Below are positions 60,393 through 64,000 of a DNA stretch of 64,000 nucleotides, one piece after another. Below the pieces are notes generated by a model. It had not been told where the DNA came from. It saw nothing but the letters and a program-made list of their open reading frames with translations, and searched no databases. Made by a program: the position numbers and the translations under genes. The stretch comes from Treponema vincentii F0403. Its GTDB lineage: Bacteria; Spirochaetota; Spirochaetia; Treponematales; Treponemataceae. The stretch covers positions 1,884,959 to 1,948,958 of the forward strand of contig NZ_KE332512.1 of NCBI RefSeq assembly GCF_000412995.1, given 5' to 3'. Each line of letters begins with the position of its first letter. The stretch's first letter is position 1.

Positions 60393-61110
60393 AGCGCGGC
60401 TTATTGCAAAAGAACAAGCTGCGGCGGTTGTATCTGCCGGAACTATAGCCGCTCTGTCCAATAGAGACGCGATTGCAGCCGGTATCGAAGCCGGCGCTGT
60501 CACGGATGCTAAAGCAAACCGCTCAACTTTTATCCCCATTGCAGTTGACCCTACAGGAGAACTGATTGAAGCTTTGCATCCTGCCGCCGTCGTGGATGCC
60601 ATCATTGCAAAGAAAAACTGCGGAACACATCTCGGTATGGCGCCGCTTGTGATTGCCTTGGGGCCGGGCTTTACCGCCGGTCAGGATGCGCATATCGTTA
60701 TCGAAACCATGCGCGGGCATAACTTGGCGCGTTTAATTTATCAGGGAACAGCCCTCCCCAATACCGGCGTTCCCGGGCTTGTCGGCGGAGAAAGCGCCTT
60801 GCGGGTTATCCATGCGCCGGCCGCCGGCATGCTGTATGTTTTACGGGACATCGGCTTCTCCGTTACCCGCGGCGAAATCATCGCCCGCGTCATACATCCT
60901 GACGGCAACGTTACTGATGTTTCCGCTTCGATTAACGGAATAATCCGCGGTATGCTGCCTGACGGCTTTATTGTTCACCGCGGTCTTAAAATGGCCGATA
61001 TAGACCCGCGCCTTACTGAATTGAACAACTGCTTTACCATCTCCGACAAGGCGCGCGCGCTCGGCGGCTCCGTCCTGACAGCACTGCTTTCCGGCGGTAT
61101 TACGCCGTAA
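60205..61110 (+). CDS. yqeB: YqeB-family selenium-dependent hydroxylase accessory protein
   Basis: A 301-residue protein of the EF2563/YqeB family found with selenium-dependent molybdenum hydroxylases: PLIIVRGAGDLASGVLAAIHISGFRVLALE, LGPGFTAGQDAHIVIETMRGHNLAR, GYVLRDIGFSVTRGEII-like GMLYVLRDIGFSVTRGEIIA. It is thought to help handle the labile selenium cofactor. GAGGAGC before ATG 60205. It follows yqeC-like; no hydroxylase is within the window. Fits with selenium use by GrdB. Confidence 0.85.
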   Translation: MKQSAPLIIVRGAGDLASGVLAAIHISGFRVLALETENPSAIRRTVAFSEAVRLGHCTIEGIEARLIAKEQAAAVVSAGTIAALSNRDAIAAGIEAGAVTDAKANRSTFIPIAVDPTGELIEALHPAAVVDAIIAKKNCGTHLGMAPLVIALGPGFTAGQDAHIVIETMRGHNLARLIYQGTALPNTGVPGLVGGESALRVIHAPAAGMLYVLRDIGFSVTRGEIIARVIHPDGNVTDVSASINGIIRGMLPDGFIVHRGLKMADIDPRLTELNNCFTISDKARALGGSVLTALLSGGITP

Positions 61111-61219
61111 GGCTTATGCATGCGGCGAAATATGATGCCTGTTTGTAAGAGCGCATATTTCTCCCTCTTTTTATATTTCCGTTTTTCAGTTATGATAGCG
61201 GTAGTTAAGGGGGAATAAG

Positions 61220-63268
61220 ATGAAAAGTTCACTGCTTAATCAGGCTTTATCCGGAGCTGCCGTGCCGGTTTCCGCTCTATATAGTCAAAAAAGCTGCGGT
61301 GTCGGCGAGTTTTCCGATCTTATTCTTTTTGCGGACTTTTGCAAAAAAACAGGACTGCATATTATCCAGCTTTTACCCGTCAATGATACGGGTACCGACA
61401 GTTCTCCTTATAATGCACTTTCGGCTTTTGCACTGCACCCCATCTACATCTGTTTAGACGATATACCGGAAGCACGTACATTTAAAACCGATATAAAAAA
61501 AATGAGGGCTGCTTTTGAACCGCAAACACCGGCAGAGCGGTTTAAGTATCGGCAGATATTGCACGAAAAAAATGTATTGCTGCATGCCGTATTTAATAAG
61601 GCCGAAGCGCAGATTATTGCAGATTCTCAAGAAGGCGAATTTGCCGAATGGATAAAGGCAAATCCGTGGATTATCGAATATGCTGTATTCAAGAATATTA
61701 AGCGCCAAAACTATCATGCATCATGGAAGGATTGGAAAGAGTGTGCTGATATGCGTTCTCCTTCAGCGGTTAAAATAATCGATGCATGGAATGATCCTGT
61801 TTTGAAGCGTGAGCATTTATTTTATGCGTGGGTACAAATGCATCTGCATAAGCAGTTGCTGAAAGCAGTTACCTATTGCGCCGATAATGGAATCCTTGTA
61901 AAAGGCGACATTCCGATTTTGATGAACGAGGATTCGGTGGAAGTATGGGCGCATCCCGAATATTTCCGCAGCGATCTCCGCGCGGGCAGTCCTCCCGACG
62001 GGGATAATCCTACCGGGCAAAATTGGGGATTCCCTATTTATAACTGGGTAAATTTAAAAGCAACCGGTTACGGGTGGTGGAAGGAGCGGCTCCGTCATGC
62101 GTCGCAGTATTACCATGCGTATCGGCTCGATCATATTTTAGGCTTTTTTAGAATTTGGGCAATTGCCGAAGGGGAAACAACAGGGCTTTTAGGGAAACCG
62201 ATCCCTTATTCGGAAATAACGATAGATGATCTACAAAAAGCAGGCTTTTCAAAAGACCGAATCCGATGGATGGTGGAACCGCACATCAATACCGATATCG
62301 TTCAAAATACGGTACATGGCGACTATCTGTATGCACACGGACTGTTACACAAAGTTGCCGATCGAATCGGTACGGAGGAGCTTTGGGTTTTTAAAGAGGA
62401 AATACAAAGCGAAGCGGATATAAACCGCTGCGGGTTGCCTCCGGAAGTGGAAACGGTTTTAAGGCAAAAGTGGACTGACCGTATGTTGGTAAAAGCCGGA
62501 AAAGACCTGCACGGTTCAGCCGTGTATACGGCAGCATACCTGTACCGGAATACAACTGCGTGGAGAACGCTATCGGCGGATGAACAAAGGCATTTTTCCG
62601 CACTCGTAGAAGAAAAAGAAATTCAGCAGAATCAATTGTGGGCAACGCAAGCGGAAGATATTTTAGCGGAGCTGTGCGCGTCCGTCGATATGCAGCCTTG
62701 TGCAGAAGATTTAGGCGCAAAACCTGCTGTTCTGCCGGAAATTCTGGAAAAATTACATATCTTGAGCCTTAGAGTATTCCGGTGGGAACGCAACTGGGAA
62801 AAATCCGGGGCTCCTTTTATTCCGTTGCAAGATTATCCGAAAGAAGCTGTTGCGGTAACCTCCGTGCACGATTCTTCGACAATGCGGCAATGGTGGGAAC
62901 AAGAGCTTTCGTATGCCGATATGCTTTCGTTCTTTGATGCCGTGCATATTGACGGAACAATGCGGAAAGCATTGTTCCCTATCGAAGGGAAAAAGCCTGC
63001 CTATACAAAAGATTTAGCCGCGGGGTTATTGAGTGTCTTAGTCAAAGTTCCGTCAGTGTTTGCAATCTTCCCTATACAGGATTGGTTGGGACTTATAATC
63101 GACGAATTACCGGCAGTTAAGGCGCAGGATGAGCGGATTAATGTGCCCGGTACGGTTAGCGAGTCGAACTGGACATACCGGCTGCCGCTTCCGATAGAAA
63201 CTTTGGGCAAGAATAAAGAATTGATAAAGCAATTGCGGAGTATAACCGCATTACGGCAAATATCCTGA
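61220..63268 (+). CDS. malQ: 4-alpha-glucanotransferase
   Basis: GH77 amylomaltase of 682 residues, transferring maltosyl units between glucans. VPVSALYSQKSCGVGEFSDLILFADFC, LLPVNDTGTDSSPYNALSAFALHP, YRLDHILGFFRIW (catalytic Asp), and VTSVHDSSTMRQWW are diagnostic. It is the longer form, as in E. coli. AAGGGGGAATAAG precedes the ATG. A galE gene follows 25 bases later. Confidence 0.93.
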   Translation: MKSSLLNQALSGAAVPVSALYSQKSCGVGEFSDLILFADFCKKTGLHIIQLLPVNDTGTDSSPYNALSAFALHPIYICLDDIPEARTFKTDIKKMRAAFEPQTPAERFKYRQILHEKNVLLHAVFNKAEAQIIADSQEGEFAEWIKANPWIIEYAVFKNIKRQNYHASWKDWKECADMRSPSAVKIIDAWNDPVLKREHLFYAWVQMHLHKQLLKAVTYCADNGILVKGDIPILMNEDSVEVWAHPEYFRSDLRAGSPPDGDNPTGQNWGFPIYNWVNLKATGYGWWKERLRHASQYYHAYRLDHILGFFRIWAIAEGETTGLLGKPIPYSEITIDDLQKAGFSKDRIRWMVEPHINTDIVQNTVHGDYLYAHGLLHKVADRIGTEELWVFKEEIQSEADINRCGLPPEVETVLRQKWTDRMLVKAGKDLHGSAVYTAAYLYRNTTAWRTLSADEQRHFSALVEEKEIQQNQLWATQAEDILAELCASVDMQPCAEDLGAKPAVLPEILEKLHILSLRVFRWERNWEKSGAPFIPLQDYPKEAVAVTSVHDSSTMRQWWEQELSYADMLSFFDAVHIDGTMRKALFPIEGKKPAYTKDLAAGLLSVLVKVPSVFAIFPIQDWLGLIIDELPAVKAQDERINVPGTVSESNWTYRLPLPIETLGKNKELIKQLRSITALRQIS

Positions 63269-63293
63269 AAAAACGTTTAAAAAGAGGTTTACT

Positions 63294-64000
63294 ATGCGTG
63301 TATTGGTTATCGGTGGAGCCGGGTATATTGGCAGCCATGTAGTTAAAGCAATGTTGGAAGCCGGTCATTCGGTTACGGTATTCGACAATTTATCGACGGG
63401 ACAGCTTTGCAATATTTTTCCGGGTACGGAATTCATTGCAGGTGATACCCGGCATAGCGACGACATCGATGCGGCCTTTTCCCGCGGATTTGACGGAGCG
63501 GTGTATTTAGCAGCGTTTAAGGCAGTCGGGGAGTCGATGGTGAACCCCGAAAAATACTCCGTCAATAATATCTCTGCAACGATGAATATCTTAAACGCAG
63601 CGGTTAAGCACGGCTGTCTCCGGTTTGTGTTTTCATCATCAGCTGCCGTTTACGGTTCTCCGGAATATCTCCCCATCGATGAAAAGCATCCTAAAAATCC
63701 TGAAAGTTACTATGGTTTTACTAAACTGAAAACCGAAGAGTTTTTGCAGTGGTACGATCGGCTTAAAGGACTCAAATTTGCGTCGTTGCGGTATTTTAAT
63801 GCGGCCGGATATGATCCGTCCGGCGCCGTTAAGGGGCTTGAACGGAACCCGCAGAACCTTTTACCGATCATCATGGAAGTCGCGGCCGGCATGCGGAAGG
63901 AGCTCCAGATTTTCGGCAATGATTATCCCACGCGCGACGGTACCTGTATCCGCGATTATGTCCACGTGAGCGACCTTGCGAAAGCGCACACCGACGCGCT
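63294..64000 (+). CDS. galE: UDP-glucose 4-epimerase, partial at window end
   Basis: Short-chain dehydrogenase family epimerase interconverting UDP-glucose and UDP-galactose. The 235 visible codons include VLVIGGAGYIGSHVVKAMLEAGHSVTVFDNLSTG, VYLAAFKAVGES, SSSAAVYGS, YYGFTKLKTEEF (Tyr-x3-Lys) and GTCIRDYVHV. The frame is open to base 64000; about 100 residues lie beyond. AAAGAGG precedes the ATG. Likely co-transcribed with malQ. Confidence 0.94.
   Translation, partial: MRVLVIGGAGYIGSHVVKAMLEAGHSVTVFDNLSTGQLCNIFPGTEFIAGDTRHSDDIDAAFSRGFDGAVYLAAFKAVGESMVNPEKYSVNNISATMNILNAAVKHGCLRFVFSSSAAVYGSPEYLPIDEKHPKNPESYYGFTKLKTEEFLQWYDRLKGLKFASLRYFNAAGYDPSGAVKGLERNPQNLLPIIMEVAAGMRKELQIFGNDYPTRDGTCIRDYVHVSDLAKAHTDA

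Overview
The window looks like a chromosome segment of an oral-type Treponema (spirochaete). The signs are a lepB-smpB-hemW neighbourhood that I recall from Treponema pallidum, an archaeal/eukaryotic-type PheS (typical of spirochaetes), a selenocysteine glycine reductase component, tryptophanase with a matching transporter, FlgM and two chemotaxis receptors with sigma-28-like promoters, and relaxed lipoprotein signals. This is inference from gene content; there is no rRNA to confirm it. I saw no tRNA, rRNA, CRISPR array, insertion sequence or prophage.

Layout. 0-11.7 kb holds housekeeping genes: HtrA protease, MetNI methionine importer, HemW, a signal-peptidase-like protein, SmpB, a DinG-type helicase, PlsC and a UvrD/PcrA helicase. 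11.7-16 kb is an accessory pocket with a VapBC-like toxin-antitoxin pair, a DUF3990/DUF3791-like pair, a HicB-like protein without HicA, a truncated LysE-type exporter, a gene remnant and a candidate small RNA. 16-22.6 kb has a PC4-like protein, a chemotaxis receptor, and an exported protein plus lipoprotein pair. 22.7-30.6 kb has PepD, an HD-GYP protein, the infC-rpmI-rplT-zapB-like-zapA-yaiI operon, a glycosyltransferase and a DEAD-box helicase separated by a nested palindrome. 30.9-35.4 kb is the fabH-D-G-F-Z fatty acid cluster, without acpP or an enoyl reductase. 35.6-42.7 kb has a zinc-binding protein behind tandem dyads, an NhaC antiporter, a TPR protein, MurJ and PheS. 43-45.6 kb is grdE-grdB, in which grdB reads through an in-frame UGA. 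45.7-53.6 kb has ThrE-type exporter halves, an Smr protein, a HEXXH lipoprotein, MetK, and tryptophanase with an NSS transporter. 53.7-64 kb has a second receptor, a SpoU methyltransferase, a degenerate iron-ADH-fold protein, FlgM, RsmI, a zinc-ribbon membrane protein, selenium-hydroxylase accessory proteins YqeC and YqeB, MalQ and the start of galE.

How it fits together. The organism appears to be an anaerobic amino-acid fermenter: glycine reduction, tryptophan cleavage, methionine uptake, dipeptide hydrolysis. It uses selenium (Sec in GrdB; YqeB/YqeC). The most systematic unexpected signal is promoter placement. Several genes have a good -10 box only 6-11 bases before the start codon and no Shine-Dalgarno, which predicts leaderless or nearly leaderless mRNAs. 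Others, such as fab, grd, metK and tnaA, have ordinary ribosome binding sites. Two apparent enzymes (the signal peptidase and the iron-ADH) lack their family's catalytic or metal-binding residues.
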